A stretch of 64,000 nt of DNA, from contig NZ_LT707065.1 in the NCBI RefSeq assembly GCF_900156745.1, forward strand, positions 1,178,001-1,242,000, written 5' to 3'. Made by a program: the position numbers and the translations under genes. This document shows positions 1 through 9,877 of the stretch, piece by piece. The DNA is from Achromobacter sp. MFA1 R4 (lineage in GTDB: Bacteria; Pseudomonadota; Gammaproteobacteria; Burkholderiales; Burkholderiaceae_B). Every line of letters begins with the position of its first letter. Positions within the stretch are counted from its first letter, which is position 1. Below the pieces are notes generated by a model that was not told where the DNA came from, ran no database searches, and saw nothing but the letters and a program-made list of their open reading frames with translations.

Positions 1-2070
1 ACCGGCACGCCCGGCGCGCTCCAGGACCGCACCGGCGCGCAGACGCTGGAGGCCGCCTTCATCGCGCTGCTGCCCGAGGAAAAGCGGCGCGGCCACCAGC
101 CGGTCGAGATCGTGCCGCTGGCCCTGGACGAGCACGCCGGGATCGCCATCGAGGCGCGCGACCTGACCATGCGCTTCGGCGACTTCGTCGCCGTGGACCA
201 CGTCAATTTCCGGATCCGGCGCGGCGAGATATTCGGGTTCCTGGGCTCCAACGGCTGCGGCAAGTCGACCACCATGAAAATGCTGACCGGACTGCTGCCC
301 GCCAGCGACGGCCAGGCCTGGCTGTTCGGGCAGCAGGTCGATCCGCGCAACCTCGATACCCGCCGCCGCGTGGGCTACATGTCGCAGTCCTTTTCGTTGT
401 ATGGCGAACTGACGGTGCGGCAGAACCTGGTGCTGCACGCCCGGCTGTTCCACGTGCCCGAGGCCGACATCCCGGCGCGCGTGCACGAAATGGTCGAACG
501 CTTCGGCCTGGGCGACGTGCTGGACGCGCTGCCGCAGAACCTGCCCATGGGCGTGCGCCAGCGGCTGTCGCTCGCGGTGGCCATGGTGCACAAGCCCGAA
601 CTGCTGATCCTGGACGAACCGACCTCCGGCGTGGACCCGGTGGCGCGCGATGGCTTCTGGCGCCTGTTGATCGAGCTGGCCCGCAAGGACCACGTCACGA
701 TCTTCATATCCACGCACTTCATGAACGAGGCGCAGCGCTGCGACCGCATTTCGCTGATGCATGCGGGCAAGGTCCTGGTGAGCGCCTCGCCCGATGAGAT
801 CACGCGGCTGCGCGGCGCCAGGACGCTGGAAGATGCGTTCATCGCCTATCTGATCGACGCCGGCGCCGGAACCGCCGCCGGCGAGGCCGAGGGCGCGGCG
901 CTTCCGCCGGAAAATGCGCCCCCGCCCGCCGAACCGCCGCGTCGTCGCTTCAGCCTGCATCGCGCGTTCAGCTACATGTGGCGCGAGTCGCTGGAGCTGC
1001 GGCGCGACCCCGTGCGCGCCACGCTGGCGCTGATGGGCTCGCTGCTGCTGATGTTCGTGATGGGCTACGGCATCAGCCTGGACGTCGAAGACCTGCGCTA
1101 CGCGGTCATGGACCGCGACCAGACCGGGCTGAGCCAGAACTACAGCCTGAACCTGTCCGGGTCGCGCTACTTCATCGAACGGCCCCCCATCGCCGAATAT
1201 GCGGAACTGGACGCGCGCATGCGCAGCGGCGAGCTGTCGCTGGCGATCGAAATTCCGCAGGGCTTCGCCCGCGACGTGACGCGCGGCAAGGACGTCCAGA
1301 TCGGCGTGTGGATCGACGGCGCCATGCCGCAGCGCGCCGAAACCATCCGCGGCTACGTGCTGGGCATGCACCAGGGCTGGCTGGCGCAGCAGGCGCGCGA
1401 GCGGCTGGGCGCCCGCGCGCAGCCTGCCGTCAGCGTGGAGACCCGTTTCCGCTACAACCCGGACGTGCGCAGCCTGCCCGCCATGGTGCCCGCCGTGATT
1501 CCCTTGCTGCTGCTGATGATGCCGGCGATGCTGACCGCGCTGGCGGTGGTGCGCGAAAAGGAGCTGGGCTCGATCATCAATCTCTACGTCACGCCGGTGA
1601 CGCGGCTGGAATTCCTGCTGGGCAAGCAGGCGCCGTATGTGGCGCTGGCGATGTTGAACTTCCTGCTGATGGCGCTGCTGGCCGTCACGCTGTTCGGCGT
1701 GCCGATCACCGGCAGCTTCGCCACCTTGCTGCTGGCGGCGCTGATCTACAACGTGGTGGCCACCGCCATCGGCCTGCTGGCCTCGACGTTCACGCGCAGC
1801 CAGATCGCGGCGCTCTTCTTCACGATGATCGGCACGCTGGTGCCGGCGGTGCAATTCGCCGGCCTGCTCAACCCGGTGACCTCGCTGGAGGGCGGCGGCC
1901 GGCTGATCGGGCAGGTCTATCCCGCCACCCACATGCTCACCATCAGCCGCGGCGTGTTCAGCAAGGCGCTGGGCTGGCACGACCTGCAGGCCTCGTTCTG
2001 GCCCCTCTTGATCGCCATTCCGGTCATCCTGGGCGCCTCGGCGCTGTTGCTGAAAAAGCAGGAGACCTGA
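1..2070 (+). CDS. rbbA: RbbA-type fused ABC ATPase/permease, 5' end outside window
   Basis: Inner-membrane ABC exporter subunit carrying ATPase and ABC-2 permease on one chain. The frame is open to base 1, so the gene starts upstream; the in-frame GTG at 112 is not the true start. Residues before it (LEAAFIALL) repeat the domain-end motif found again near base 830 (LEDAFIAYL), so a first ATPase domain has been cut off, as in two-ATPase RbbA proteins. The remaining ATPase shows Walker [10 protein letters not shown] (from 244), a degenerate signature [10 protein letters not shown] and Walker [14 protein letters not shown] (from 601). One membrane segment lies near 1015-1080 and a five- or six-helix ABC-2 bundle at 1480-2060, with a large periplasmic loop between. 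It sits 1 bp before a second permease, as in the E. coli rbbA-yhhJ order. Substrate unknown. Confidence 0.85.
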   Translation, partial: TGTPGALQDRTGAQTLEAAFIALLPEEKRRGHQPVEIVPLALDEHAGIAIEARDLTMRFGDFVAVDHVNFRIRRGEIFGFLGSNGCGKSTTMKMLTGLLPASDGQAWLFGQQVDPRNLDTRRRVGYMSQSFSLYGELTVRQNLVLHARLFHVPEADIPARVHEMVERFGLGDVLDALPQNLPMGVRQRLSLAVAMVHKPELLILDEPTSGVDPVARDGFWRLLIELARKDHVTIFISTHFMNEAQRCDRISLMHAGKVLVSASPDEITRLRGARTLEDAFIAYLIDAGAGTAAGEAEGAALPPENAPPPAEPPRRRFSLHRAFSYMWRESLELRRDPVRATLALMGSLLLMFVMGYGISLDVEDLRYAVMDRDQTGLSQNYSLNLSGSRYFIERPPIAEYAELDARMRSGELSLAIEIPQGFARDVTRGKDVQIGVWIDGAMPQRAETIRGYVLGMHQGWLAQQARERLGARAQPAVSVETRFRYNPDVRSLPAMVPAVIPLLLLMMPAMLTALAVVREKELGSIINLYVTPVTRLEFLLGKQAPYVALAMLNFLLMALLAVTLFGVPITGSFATLLLAALIYNVVATAIGLLASTFTRSQIAALFFTMIGTLVPAVQFAGLLNPVTSLEGGGRLIGQVYPATHMLTISRGVFSKALGWHDLQASFWPLLIAIPVILGASALLLKKQET

Positions 2071-2071
2071 C

Positions 2072-3196
2072 ATGCGGCGCCTCGCCAACATCTACCGCCT
2101 GGGAATCAAGGAGCTGTGGAGCCTGGCGCGCGACCCGATGATGCTGATCCTGATCGCCGTGTCGTTCACGCTGATGATCTATACCGCGGCCACGGCGGTC
2201 CCGGAAACGCTGCACAACGCTCCCATCGCGGTGGTGGACGAGGACCACTCGCCACTGTCCGCCCGCATCGTCTCGGCCTTCTACCCGCCCCACTTCACGC
2301 CGCCGCAGATGGTCACCTCGGCGCAGGCCGATGCGGGCATGGACGCGGGCCGCCATACGTTTTCCCTCAACATCCCGCCCAATTTCCAGCGCGACGTGCT
2401 GGCGGGCAGGCCCGCGCAGATCCAGCTGAACGTGGACGCCACCCGGATGAGCCAGGCCTTTACCGGCAGCAGCTACATCCAGCAGATCGTCACGGACGAG
2501 ATCAACGAGTTCGCGCGGCGCTATCGCGCGTCGTCGGCGCTGCCGGTGGAGCTGGCGGTGCGCATGCGGTTCAACCCGAACCTGACCCAATCCTGGTTCG
2601 GCGCGCTGATGGAGATCATCAACAACGTGACGATGCTGTCCATCATCCTGACCGGCGCGGCCCTGATCCGCGAGCGCGAGCACGGCACCATCGAGCACCT
2701 GCTGGTCATGCCGGTGACGCCCACCGAGATCATGGTCGCCAAGGTCTGGTCGATGGGACTGGTGGTACTGGCCTGCGCTGGGCTATCGTTGACGTTCGTG
2801 GTGCGAGGCCTGCTGCACGTGCCCATCGAGGGCTCGGTGGCGCTGTTTTTGGCCGGCGTGGCGCTGCACCTGTTCGCCACGACCTCGATGGGCATTTTCA
2901 TGGCCACGCTCGCACGCAGCATGCCTCAGTTCGGCATGTTGCTCGTACTGGTGCTGCTGCCCCTGCAGATGCTGTCCGGGGGCACCACGCCACGCGAGAG
3001 CATGCCCCAGTTCGTGCAGCACATCATGCTGGCCGCGCCGACGACGCACTTCGTCGAACTCGGCCAGGCCATTCTCTATCGCGGCGCGGGCATAAGCGTC
3101 GTATGGCAGCCCTTCCTGGCGCTGGCGCTGATCGGCACAGTCCTGTTTGCGTTATCCCTGGCGCGCTTTCGCAAGACCCTCAGCCAGATGGCATGA
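2072..3196 (+). CDS. ABC-2 type transporter permease (YhhJ/YbhR-like)
   Basis: Membrane partner of the preceding ATPase-permease. 374 aa with one N-terminal helix (about residues 24-44, LILIAVSFTLMIYTA), a long periplasmic loop with the ABC-2 permease pattern (IAVVDEDHSPLSARIV), then a C-terminal bundle of about five helices including LIREREHGTIEHLLVMPVT, a motif typical of this family. The start is 1 bp after the previous stop, so the two are translated together. Exporters of this type usually also have a periplasmic HlyD-like adaptor, expected upstream of the window. Confidence 0.85.
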   Translation: MRRLANIYRLGIKELWSLARDPMMLILIAVSFTLMIYTAATAVPETLHNAPIAVVDEDHSPLSARIVSAFYPPHFTPPQMVTSAQADAGMDAGRHTFSLNIPPNFQRDVLAGRPAQIQLNVDATRMSQAFTGSSYIQQIVTDEINEFARRYRASSALPVELAVRMRFNPNLTQSWFGALMEIINNVTMLSIILTGAALIREREHGTIEHLLVMPVTPTEIMVAKVWSMGLVVLACAGLSLTFVVRGLLHVPIEGSVALFLAGVALHLFATTSMGIFMATLARSMPQFGMLLVLVLLPLQMLSGGTTPRESMPQFVQHIMLAAPTTHFVELGQAILYRGAGISVVWQPFLALALIGTVLFALSLARFRKTLSQMA

Positions 3197-3242
3197 GGCC
3201 CGTGTGTATTCGTTTCCCCTTACCACGCTTATAAAAGGACGG

Positions 3243-3707
3243 ATGATGAAGAAAACAACTGCCTCCCTGCCTCAAGGACTCGCCGGCGCCAATGTGGCCT
3301 ATTGCCAGCGCCTGACCCAGCTTGCCCAGGACAGCCAGCAGCGCTGGCTCGAACTGGGCCAGCGGCTCGCGGGCGACGGCACCAGCCAGTATCTCGCCGC
3401 CTTCGCCCCCCTGACGCCCGCCGACAACTGGCAGGACCTCGCGCCCGCGCTGGGCGAACTCACCCGCAAGCGCTGGCAGAGCCAGCTCGAAGCCAGCCAG
3501 GCCATCACCCACGTGATGCTGCAGGAACAGGCCGCCCTGGCCGCGGGCCTGGGCGAGGCAATGCGCGAGTGGTTCAAGAACGCCAACAGCGCGGCCATCG
3601 ACAAATCGCCGCTGACCCAGATGTGGTCGGTCATGTCCAACCAGATGGAGGCCGCCTGCGCCGCCATGCAGGACGCCAACCAGCCGGGGGCCCGCCATGA
3701 CGGCTAA
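3243..3707 (+). CDS. phasin-family protein
   Basis: Small helical, amphipathic protein (154 aa) of the polyhydroxyalkanoate granule-associated type. The start is the first of two adjacent ATGs (3243, 3246), preceded by AAAGGACGG; an open frame upstream of it carries no ribosome site. The middle (about residues 60-115) is a long helix rich in Gln, Glu and Ala (KRWQSQLEASQAITHVMLQEQ). No signal peptide or membrane segment. Its last 11 bp overlap the acetoacetyl-CoA reductase gene, which supports a granule-surface or PHA-related role. No PHA synthase lies nearby. Confidence 0.7.
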   Translation: MMKKTTASLPQGLAGANVAYCQRLTQLAQDSQQRWLELGQRLAGDGTSQYLAAFAPLTPADNWQDLAPALGELTRKRWQSQLEASQAITHVMLQEQAALAAGLGEAMREWFKNANSAAIDKSPLTQMWSVMSNQMEAACAAMQDANQPGARHDG

Positions 3708-4443
3708 ACGCACGGCCCTCATCACGGGCGGGGCCGGGTGCCTGGGCCGCGCCATCGCCGTGGCCCTGCACGACGCCGGCCATGACGTCATCGTCACCTA
3801 CCATTCCAGCGAGAGCGCCACGCGCGAGTGGATCCAGGAGGAAGCCGCCCGCGGCCGCACTTTCGCCATGTACAAGGTCGACGTGGCGGACTTCGATTCC
3901 TGCCAGGCGCTGGCCCGCCGGCTCGCGGAAGACGGACGCCAGATCGACATCCTGGTGAACAACGCCGGCATCACGCGCGATGCCAGCCTGCGCAAGATGA
4001 CCGCGCAGGACTGGGCCGAGGTCATGCACAGCAACCTGGACTCCATGTTCAACATGACGCAGCCGCTGTGCGGCCCCATGGCGGACCGGGGCTGGGGCCG
4101 CATCGTGAACATCTCGTCGGTCAACGGCAGCAAGGGCGCGTTCGGGCAGACCAACTACGCCGCGTCCAAGGCGGGCATCCACGGCTTCACCAAGTCGCTG
4201 GCGCTGGAAGTGGCCAAAAAGGGCGTGACGGTGAACACCGTGTCGCCGGGCTACCTGGCCACGCGCATGGTGCAGGCCGTGCCGGCGGAGGTCCTGGAGG
4301 AAAAGATCCTGCCGCAGATCCCGCTGGGCCGGCTGGGCCAGCCCGAGGAGATCGGCGCGCTGGTGGCCTTCATCTGCAGCGACGCCGCGGGCTTCATGAC
4401 GGGCAGCAACGTCGCCATGAACGGCGGGCAGCACATGTATTGA
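3697..4443 (+). CDS. phbB: acetoacetyl-CoA reductase (SDR family)
   Basis: Short-chain dehydrogenase, 248 aa, the usual PhaB length, predicted to reduce acetoacetyl-CoA to (R)-3-hydroxybutyryl-CoA with NADPH for polyhydroxybutyrate synthesis. Seen: glycine-rich nucleotide site TGGAGCLG (residues 10-17), NNAG with the PhaB-like continuation ITRDASLRKM, catalytic Ser (NISSVNG), then YAASK with Tyr and Lys, and the C-terminal MTGSNVAMNGGQHMY. The start ATG lies inside the phasin gene (11-bp overlap), so the pair is translationally coupled. A related 3-oxoacyl reductase is the alternative, but the phasin partner favours PhaB. Confidence 0.85.
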   Translation: MTAKRTALITGGAGCLGRAIAVALHDAGHDVIVTYHSSESATREWIQEEAARGRTFAMYKVDVADFDSCQALARRLAEDGRQIDILVNNAGITRDASLRKMTAQDWAEVMHSNLDSMFNMTQPLCGPMADRGWGRIVNISSVNGSKGAFGQTNYAASKAGIHGFTKSLALEVAKKGVTVNTVSPGYLATRMVQAVPAEVLEEKILPQIPLGRLGQPEEIGALVAFICSDAAGFMTGSNVAMNGGQHMY

Positions 4444-4476
4444 CGGCGGCGGCCGCCGGTGCGTAAGCAGCGCCGG

Positions 4477-5085
4477 TCAGCGGGCGGGGTCCGTGCGGCG
4501 GCCCCCGCCCGCCCGCGCCGCCGCCATGTCCGCCCGCAAGGTCGACGCATCCTGGCGCAGCGGCAGCACCAGCCGCCCGTTGCGGTCGATCGCGCCCCAC
4601 TCTCCGCCCACGCTATAGCTGTGCTCCCCGTCAGGGCTGCGCTCGACGCGGCAGCCCTGGCACACCGCGGCAATGCCGCCCTCGAACCGGTCCCCCCAGT
4701 CGTAGGGCGTGGCCAGCACGCGGTTGAGCTGCTTGTCGTAATAGGCCATGCCGCCCGCCCACGGCCCGCGCGTGAGGCCCTCCTGGAAATCATCGGCGCC
4801 GTTGTCGAACGTGACCACTGCGACGGCGCGCCCGTCGGGACGCACCCAGTGCCAGGAGCCGTTCGCGGTGGCGGGCGACAAGCCATCGTCGCCGAAGTCC
4901 ATGCGGGCCAGCACGGCGGGCCGGAATTCCACGACGCCGTCCGTTGCGCGGGCGCAGTGCGCCACGTGTTCCAGGGACCCGTCCGCCAGCTTGTCCGCAT
5001 AGAAGCACGGGAGGTCGTAATCGGAGACGGTGCCCGAGGCCAGGGCAAGCGAGGTCAACAGGGCGGCGATCAGCATGCGCGGCAT
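4477..5085 (-). CDS. secreted protein of unknown function (WG-repeat-like)
   Basis: About 202 aa. An ATG three codons further in (5076) is equally possible; the open frame runs upstream to 5157 but that part has no leader character. The N-terminus MLIAALLTSLALASG is a signal peptide. The mature part has several GxWxxxDxxGR-type stretches (SWHWVRPDGRAV, EWGAIDRNGRLVLPL) resembling WG repeats, plus cysteines at DLPCFYA, AHCARA and VCQGC that could form disulphides. Family function unknown. Convergent with the phbB operon. Confidence 0.6.
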   Translation of the reverse strand: MPRMLIAALLTSLALASGTVSDYDLPCFYADKLADGSLEHVAHCARATDGVVEFRPAVLARMDFGDDGLSPATANGSWHWVRPDGRAVAVVTFDNGADDFQEGLTRGPWAGGMAYYDKQLNRVLATPYDWGDRFEGGIAAVCQGCRVERSPDGEHSYSVGGEWGAIDRNGRLVLPLRQDASTLRADMAAARAGGGRRTDPAR

Positions 5086-5128
5086 CCTAGCATGGCGCGG
5101 CGACGGCGCCGGGCGTGCCTGCGCAATG

Positions 5129-5149
5129 AAAAGCGGCCCCGAAGGGCCG
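5129..5149 (-). terminator. rho-independent terminator of the Bug/tcu operon
   Basis: On the minus strand a 6-bp CGGCCC/GGGCCG stem closes a TTCG tetraloop and is followed by CTTTT. It lies about 30 bp after the stop of the Bug receptor gene. Confidence 0.75.
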
Positions 5150-5177
5150 TCTGTCACGTCATTGCGTCATTGCCGCG

Positions 5178-6155
5178 TCAGTTCGCGGTGGCGCCGGAGT
5201 CCTTGACCGCTTTCGCCCACGCGGTGATCTCCGTCTGGATGAACTTGCCGTAGGCGGCGGTGTTCACCCCGGACGCGCGCGCGCCCTCTTCCAGCAGGCG
5301 CTGCTTGACCTCGGGCGCGGCCAGCGCGCCGCTCAGGGCCTGGTTGAGCTGGGCCACCACGGCATCCGGCGTGCCGGCGGGCGCCACGATGCCGTGCCAC
5401 GACACCGCCTGGAACCCCGGCAGCCCCGACTCGGCCATGGTCGGCACGTCGGGCATGGCCGACGAGCGTTCGGGCGAGGTGACGGCCAGCGCGCGCAGCG
5501 TGCCCGCCTTCACGTGCGGCAGCACGCCCGGAATGGTGGTGAACATGAAGTCGATCTGCCCGCCGATCAGGTCCGTGATCGCGGGGCTGCCGCCCTTGTA
5601 AGGCACATGGGTGAATTCCAGCTTGGCCTCGCTCTTGAACATCTCGCCGGCCAGGTGCCCCGGCGTGCCGGCGCCGGCCGAGCCCATGTTGGTCTTGTCG
5701 CCCTGCGAACGGATGTAGGCGATCAGCTCCTGGACGTTGCCGGCCTTGACGTTGGGGCCGACGACAAGCACGTTGGGCACGGTGGCCAGCAGCGTGACCG
5801 GCGTGAAGTCCTTCACGGCGTCGTACGAAATGCGCGAGTACAGCGACGGGTTGATGCCGTGCGTGCTGGCGGTCGCCAGCAGCAGCGTGTAGCCGTCCGG
5901 CGCGCTCGATGCCACCTGCTTGGCGGCAATGGTGCCGTTGGCGCCGCCCTTGTTGTCGATGACGATGGTCTGGCCGAGCGTCTTGGCGGCTTCCGCGGCC
6001 ACCGTGCGGGCCAGGATGTCGGACGTGCCGCCAGCCGAATGGGGAACGACCAGCGTGATGGGCTTGGCGGGAAAGGATTGCGCATGCGCCGCCGGCAGCG
6101 CCGGCGTCATACAGGCGGCCAGCGCAACGCGCGCCAGCAGTCGTGAGCGGAACAT
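5178..6155 (-). CDS. Bug-family periplasmic solute receptor (tricarballylate locus)
   Basis: 325-aa periplasmic binding protein of the Bug/TctC type, the receptor component of tripartite tricarboxylate transport. The signal peptide ends near AHAQS (residue 26). Family marks: KPITLVVPHSAGGTSDILAR, GGANGTIAAKQVA, VPYKGGSPAITDLIGGQID. It is the last gene of a block with tcuB and tcuA, so a tricarballylate- or citrate-like ligand is a reasonable inference. No TctA/TctB membrane genes lie in the window. Confidence 0.85.
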   Translation of the reverse strand: MFRSRLLARVALAACMTPALPAAHAQSFPAKPITLVVPHSAGGTSDILARTVAAEAAKTLGQTIVIDNKGGANGTIAAKQVASSAPDGYTLLLATASTHGINPSLYSRISYDAVKDFTPVTLLATVPNVLVVGPNVKAGNVQELIAYIRSQGDKTNMGSAGAGTPGHLAGEMFKSEAKLEFTHVPYKGGSPAITDLIGGQIDFMFTTIPGVLPHVKAGTLRALAVTSPERSSAMPDVPTMAESGLPGFQAVSWHGIVAPAGTPDAVVAQLNQALSGALAAPEVKQRLLEEGARASGVNTAAYGKFIQTEITAWAKAVKDSGATAN

Positions 6156-6229
6156 TGAAGTCTCCTCGGTTGTTATCGATTGCGGCGCCTTCCTGGGGCG
6201 CCGTCATATCGGCGATAAAGCCGGTCCGG

Positions 6230-7459
6230 TCAGTCCGAACCGAGCTGCAGCTTGTTGGGTTGACGCTTCTCGATGGACCACTTCAAGAGCGCGGCCGACC
6301 GGTAGATGCCGTGCGCGAACTTGCCGTAGGGCAAGGTCAGGAATAGCGCCATCACCACGCCCAGGTGGATCGCCAGCAGCAGCGCCATCGCGCCGCCGTC
6401 GCGGCCGGCCAGCAGCGCCAGTCCGGTCGCGCTGGTCAGGAACAGCAGGACGATGAAGCCCCGGTCCATCGGCTTTTGCGCGGCGTCGCCCTGCAGCGGA
6501 TGGCGCTTGAAGTTCAGCCACAGCAATCCGGCCGGACCGATCAAGAGGCCGATGCCGCCCGCGGTGCCCAGCAGCACCGGCGCGCTCAGGATCGGGTACG
6601 GGGCCTGCAGGTCCAGCAGATAGTGGTACAGCGTGGCGACGCAGGTGGCCGCGAAGCACAGCATGAAACCGTAGAACGTGAAGTGGTGAAAGCGCCTGCG
6701 CCACAGCGTGAACGCATCATCGGCGTTGTTGCACCCCTTGCCGTGGCCGCCGTCCAGGTAGCGCAGGCGCAGCGCATCGTGCGCGGCCTCGGCCACCGCC
6801 GCGCCCGAGGCCGCCCCCGGGCTGACGTTGCGCCAGAAGCGCGTCACGCCCACCGCCAGCGCCAGCATCGAAAAGCCGAACACCACGCCGAACATCAGCG
6901 CCAGCGTGTTGTGCGGGAACACGGCGTAGAAATTGCCGGCCATCGGCTCGTGGAACAGGCCGCCGGCCATCACCACCGCCAGGACCAGGAACAGCGCCAG
7001 GCCCGCGGCCGTGGCGAGCGACAGCGCCAGGCCGTTGCGCTTGTACAGCGTGCCCAGCGCGGCCGGCCAGGCGTAGTCGGTATAGGTCTGCATGCGCACC
7101 TTGGCCATGGCCTGCGGCACATTGACGGCGAACTCATGCGGCGGTGCGTACTGGCACGCGTGCAGACAGGCGCCGCAGTTGTGGCACAGGTTGGCCAGGT
7201 AGTTCAGGTCGGCCTTGCCGAATTCCAGGCGGCGCGTCATGGCGGGAAACACCGCGCAGAACCCTTCGCAATAGCGGCAGGCGTTGCAGATCTGCATGAC
7301 GCGCGCCACTTCGGTTTCGTCGTCGGTCAGCGTTTCCGTCAGCGGCTTGGCGCCGCGGGCGTGGAAATGCACCGGCTGCTCGGCCATCGCCGGCGCCGGG
7401 CCGGACTGGCTGCTGGAAAAGGACTGCGCCTCGCGGGCCAGGGCTTCAAGCTGCTTCAC
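6230..7459 (-). CDS. tcuB: tricarballylate utilisation iron-sulfur/haem membrane protein TcuB
   Basis: 409-aa membrane protein expected to re-oxidise the flavin of TcuA and pass electrons to the quinone pool. The N-terminal half has two Cys clusters of 4Fe-4S type ([15 protein letters not shown] and [16 protein letters not shown]), then about six membrane helices with conserved His residues ([11 protein letters not shown]). Length and layout match TcuB/CitB. The GTG start lies inside the tcuA 3' end (14-bp overlap), giving coupled translation. Confidence 0.9.
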   Translation of the reverse strand: MKQLEALAREAQSFSSSQSGPAPAMAEQPVHFHARGAKPLTETLTDDETEVARVMQICNACRYCEGFCAVFPAMTRRLEFGKADLNYLANLCHNCGACLHACQYAPPHEFAVNVPQAMAKVRMQTYTDYAWPAALGTLYKRNGLALSLATAAGLALFLVLAVVMAGGLFHEPMAGNFYAVFPHNTLALMFGVVFGFSMLALAVGVTRFWRNVSPGAASGAAVAEAAHDALRLRYLDGGHGKGCNNADDAFTLWRRRFHHFTFYGFMLCFAATCVATLYHYLLDLQAPYPILSAPVLLGTAGGIGLLIGPAGLLWLNFKRHPLQGDAAQKPMDRGFIVLLFLTSATGLALLAGRDGGAMALLLAIHLGVVMALFLTLPYGKFAHGIYRSAALLKWSIEKRQPNKLQLGSD

Positions 7460-8861
7460 GTTGTGCTCCCGCAGGTTTCTGGCTGCGCGCCGCCGCGGCG
7501 GCGCGGGTGCCGGCGATGCGGCCGAAGGCCGTGCCGATGGACATGCCCACGCCCGCCGTATAGCCCTTGCCCAGCACGTTGCCGGCCATCATTTCGCCCG
7601 CGACGAACAGGTTGTCGCTGGGCGTGTCGTTGAAACGGACCGCGGCGGTGTCGTCCACCTTCAGGCCCAGGTAGGTAAAGGTGATGCCGGGCCGCAGGGC
7701 GTAGCCGTAGAACGGCGCGGTATCGATGGGACGGGCCCAGTGCGTCTTGGCGGGCGTCAGGCCTTCGGTGTGGCAGTCGTCCAGCGCGGTGTGGTCGAAC
7801 TTGCCCACGCGGCAAGCCGCGTTGTAGTCGCCGATCGTCTTCTCGAAGGTGGCCGGGTCCAGGCCCAGCTTGACGGCCAGCTCGGCCAGCGTGTCGGCCT
7901 TCACGCCCGGAAACACCGGCGGCATGAAGCGGCCGACGGCCTTGGCGTCGATGATGGAATAGGCAATCTGGCCCGGCTGCATGGCCGTCAGGCGGCCCCA
8001 GATGGCGTAGCGCTTTGGCCAGAAGTCCTCGCCCTCGTCGTAGAAACGCTCGGCATCGCGATTGACCACCACGCCCAGCGACACGCAGTCGATGCGGGTG
8101 CAGATGCCGCCGTCGTAAAGCGGCGCGCGGGCGTCGATGGCCACGCAATGCGATTGGGACGGGTCGCCGATGCCGTCGGCGCCGGCGTCCAGCATGAATT
8201 TGAGCAGCACGCCCATGTTGAAGCGCGTGCCGCGGATCAGGAAGTTGTCGGCCGGCCATTCGCCGCGCTCGTTCTGGCCCCAGGCTTCGCGCAGCCATTC
8301 GCGGTTGGACTCGAAGCCGCCCGCGGCCAGCACACAGGCGCGGGCCTCGATGCGTTCGGCGCCAATGCGCGCGGCCACGAAGCGGCCCTTGTCCAGTTCC
8401 AGCGCATTGACCGGCGCGTTGTAGCGGATCTGCACGCCCAGGGCCTCGGCGCTGCGGTAATAGGCATTGACCAGCGCCTTGCCGCCGCCCATGAAGAAGG
8501 CATTGGTGCGCGCCACGTGCAGCGCGCCCGACAGCGGCGGCTGGAAGTTCACGCCGTGGCGGCGCATCCAGTCGCGACAGGTGGACGATTCGCGGATGAC
8601 CAGCCGCGCCAGGTGTTCATTGGTCAGCCCGCCCGTCACCTTGAGCAGGTCCTGCCAGTATTCTTCTTCGGGATACGCGTCGACCAGCACATCCTGCGGC
8701 GCATCGTGCATGCAGCGCAGATTGCGCGTGTGCTGCGAATTGCCGCCCCGCCATTCCTTCGGCGCCGCTTCCAGCAGCAGGACGCTGGCGCCGGCTTCCC
8801 GCGCCATCAGGGCCGCGCACAGCGCCGCATTGCCCCCACCAATCACCAAGACGTCAACCAT
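7446..8861 (-). CDS. tcuA: FAD-dependent tricarballylate dehydrogenase TcuA
   Basis: 471-aa flavoprotein of the fumarate reductase/succinate dehydrogenase family, predicted to oxidise tricarballylate to cis-aconitate. It begins [20 protein letters not shown], a dinucleotide fold for FAD, and ends with the family's second flavin motif ([21 protein letters not shown]). The substrate-domain Arg/His pattern [10 protein letters not shown] is visible. It leads the tcuA-tcuB-receptor block and has a LysR regulator gene directly upstream on the same strand. Confidence 0.9.
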   Translation of the reverse strand: MVDVLVIGGGNAALCAALMAREAGASVLLLEAAPKEWRGGNSQHTRNLRCMHDAPQDVLVDAYPEEEYWQDLLKVTGGLTNEHLARLVIRESSTCRDWMRRHGVNFQPPLSGALHVARTNAFFMGGGKALVNAYYRSAEALGVQIRYNAPVNALELDKGRFVAARIGAERIEARACVLAAGGFESNREWLREAWGQNERGEWPADNFLIRGTRFNMGVLLKFMLDAGADGIGDPSQSHCVAIDARAPLYDGGICTRIDCVSLGVVVNRDAERFYDEGEDFWPKRYAIWGRLTAMQPGQIAYSIIDAKAVGRFMPPVFPGVKADTLAELAVKLGLDPATFEKTIGDYNAACRVGKFDHTALDDCHTEGLTPAKTHWARPIDTAPFYGYALRPGITFTYLGLKVDDTAAVRFNDTPSDNLFVAGEMMAGNVLGKGYTAGVGMSIGTAFGRIAGTRAAAAARSQKPAGAQREAA

Positions 8862-8938
8862 GCCATCTTCCCCAGTTCAAGGGGCAGACTGTACGCAGCG
8901 GCGCGCCGCCGCGATATCAGGCAGGCGTCAACGGGTGT

Positions 8939-9874
8939 TCACGATTCGTGAAGAGTCACCACGGCCCATTTGCCCTCGCGGGCCAGGGTGCGGGACACGT
9001 CGGCCATGACCAGCCGGGCGGCCAGCGCCGCGGGGGACAGTTCCTCGTCCGACAGGCTGGCCAGCAGGTTGGAGCGGAACAGATGGGCATCGTCGATGCG
9101 CGCCATCTGCAACTGGCCGGGCGCGATGCGCGCGGTGGCGGAGCTGGGCTGGATGGTGGCGGCGGCGCCCTGCTGCACCACGTCCATCAGCAGCGACAGG
9201 CCATCGACCTCGGCCACGACGCGGGGCGTGCGCCCCAATTGCAGGAAGGCGTTGTTCACCAGGGCGCGCAGCCCGTGGCGGCCGCTGGGCAGCACCAGCG
9301 GCAGGTCCGCGATGGCTTCCAGCCGCGTCGTACCGCCGGCCGGCATGGCCGGCACGCCCGGCATGTCGGGCCGGGCAAAGAGAAACAGCGGCTCGTCCAG
9401 CAGCGGCATCACGCTCCAGCGGCGCGCGGACTCGGCGTGGAACACGATGGCCAGGTCCAGCAGGCGGCCGTTGAGCATGTCCGTCAGGTGCCCCGACAGC
9501 GCCTCGACCAGATGCAGCCGGATGTCGGGATAGCGCTCGTTCATGGCTTTCAGGAAGGGCGCCCCCAGCACCGCCGCCGTCGTGGAGGGCAGGCCGACGC
9601 TGACGTGGCCGGCCAGCCGCGCCTGCTGCGCGGCCTGCACCGCGTCGTCGGCGTGGCGCAGGGCAAGCTGCGCCTGCCGGAAGAAGGCCAGCCCCGCGTC
9701 CGTGGGCACCACGCCGCTGGCGCTGCGCTGCAAGAGGCGGGTGGACAGTTCGCCTTCGAGGCGGCTGATCTGCTGGCTGAGCGCCGAGGTGACCATGCCG
9801 ATCGACATGGCCGCCCGGCCGATGCTGCCCGCCTCGACCACGCGCACGAAGTAACGGAGCTGGCGCAGTTCCAT
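8939..9874 (-). CDS. LysR-family regulator, likely of tcuAB
   Basis: 311 aa. The N-terminal winged helix-turn-helix MELRQLRYFVRVVEAGSIGRA is followed by a periplasmic-binding-like effector domain (about residues 90-300). It is encoded on the same strand 77 bp before tcuA rather than divergently. In Salmonella tcuR is a LysR gene adjacent to tcuABC, so a TcuR-like role is inferred. Only 3 bp separate it from the preceding GST gene, so it may also be read from that promoter. Confidence 0.8.
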   Translation of the reverse strand: MELRQLRYFVRVVEAGSIGRAAMSIGMVTSALSQQISRLEGELSTRLLQRSASGVVPTDAGLAFFRQAQLALRHADDAVQAAQQARLAGHVSVGLPSTTAAVLGAPFLKAMNERYPDIRLHLVEALSGHLTDMLNGRLLDLAIVFHAESARRWSVMPLLDEPLFLFARPDMPGVPAMPAGGTTRLEAIADLPLVLPSGRHGLRALVNNAFLQLGRTPRVVAEVDGLSLLMDVVQQGAAATIQPSSATARIAPGQLQMARIDDAHLFRSNLLASLSDEELSPAALAARLVMADVSRTLAREGKWAVVTLHES

Positions 9875-9877
9875 GGA

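Noticed and set aside
978..2141. 387-codon frame inside the ABC exporter gene
   Set aside because: The +1 frame of a well-supported transporter; Arg/Ala/Gly-rich.
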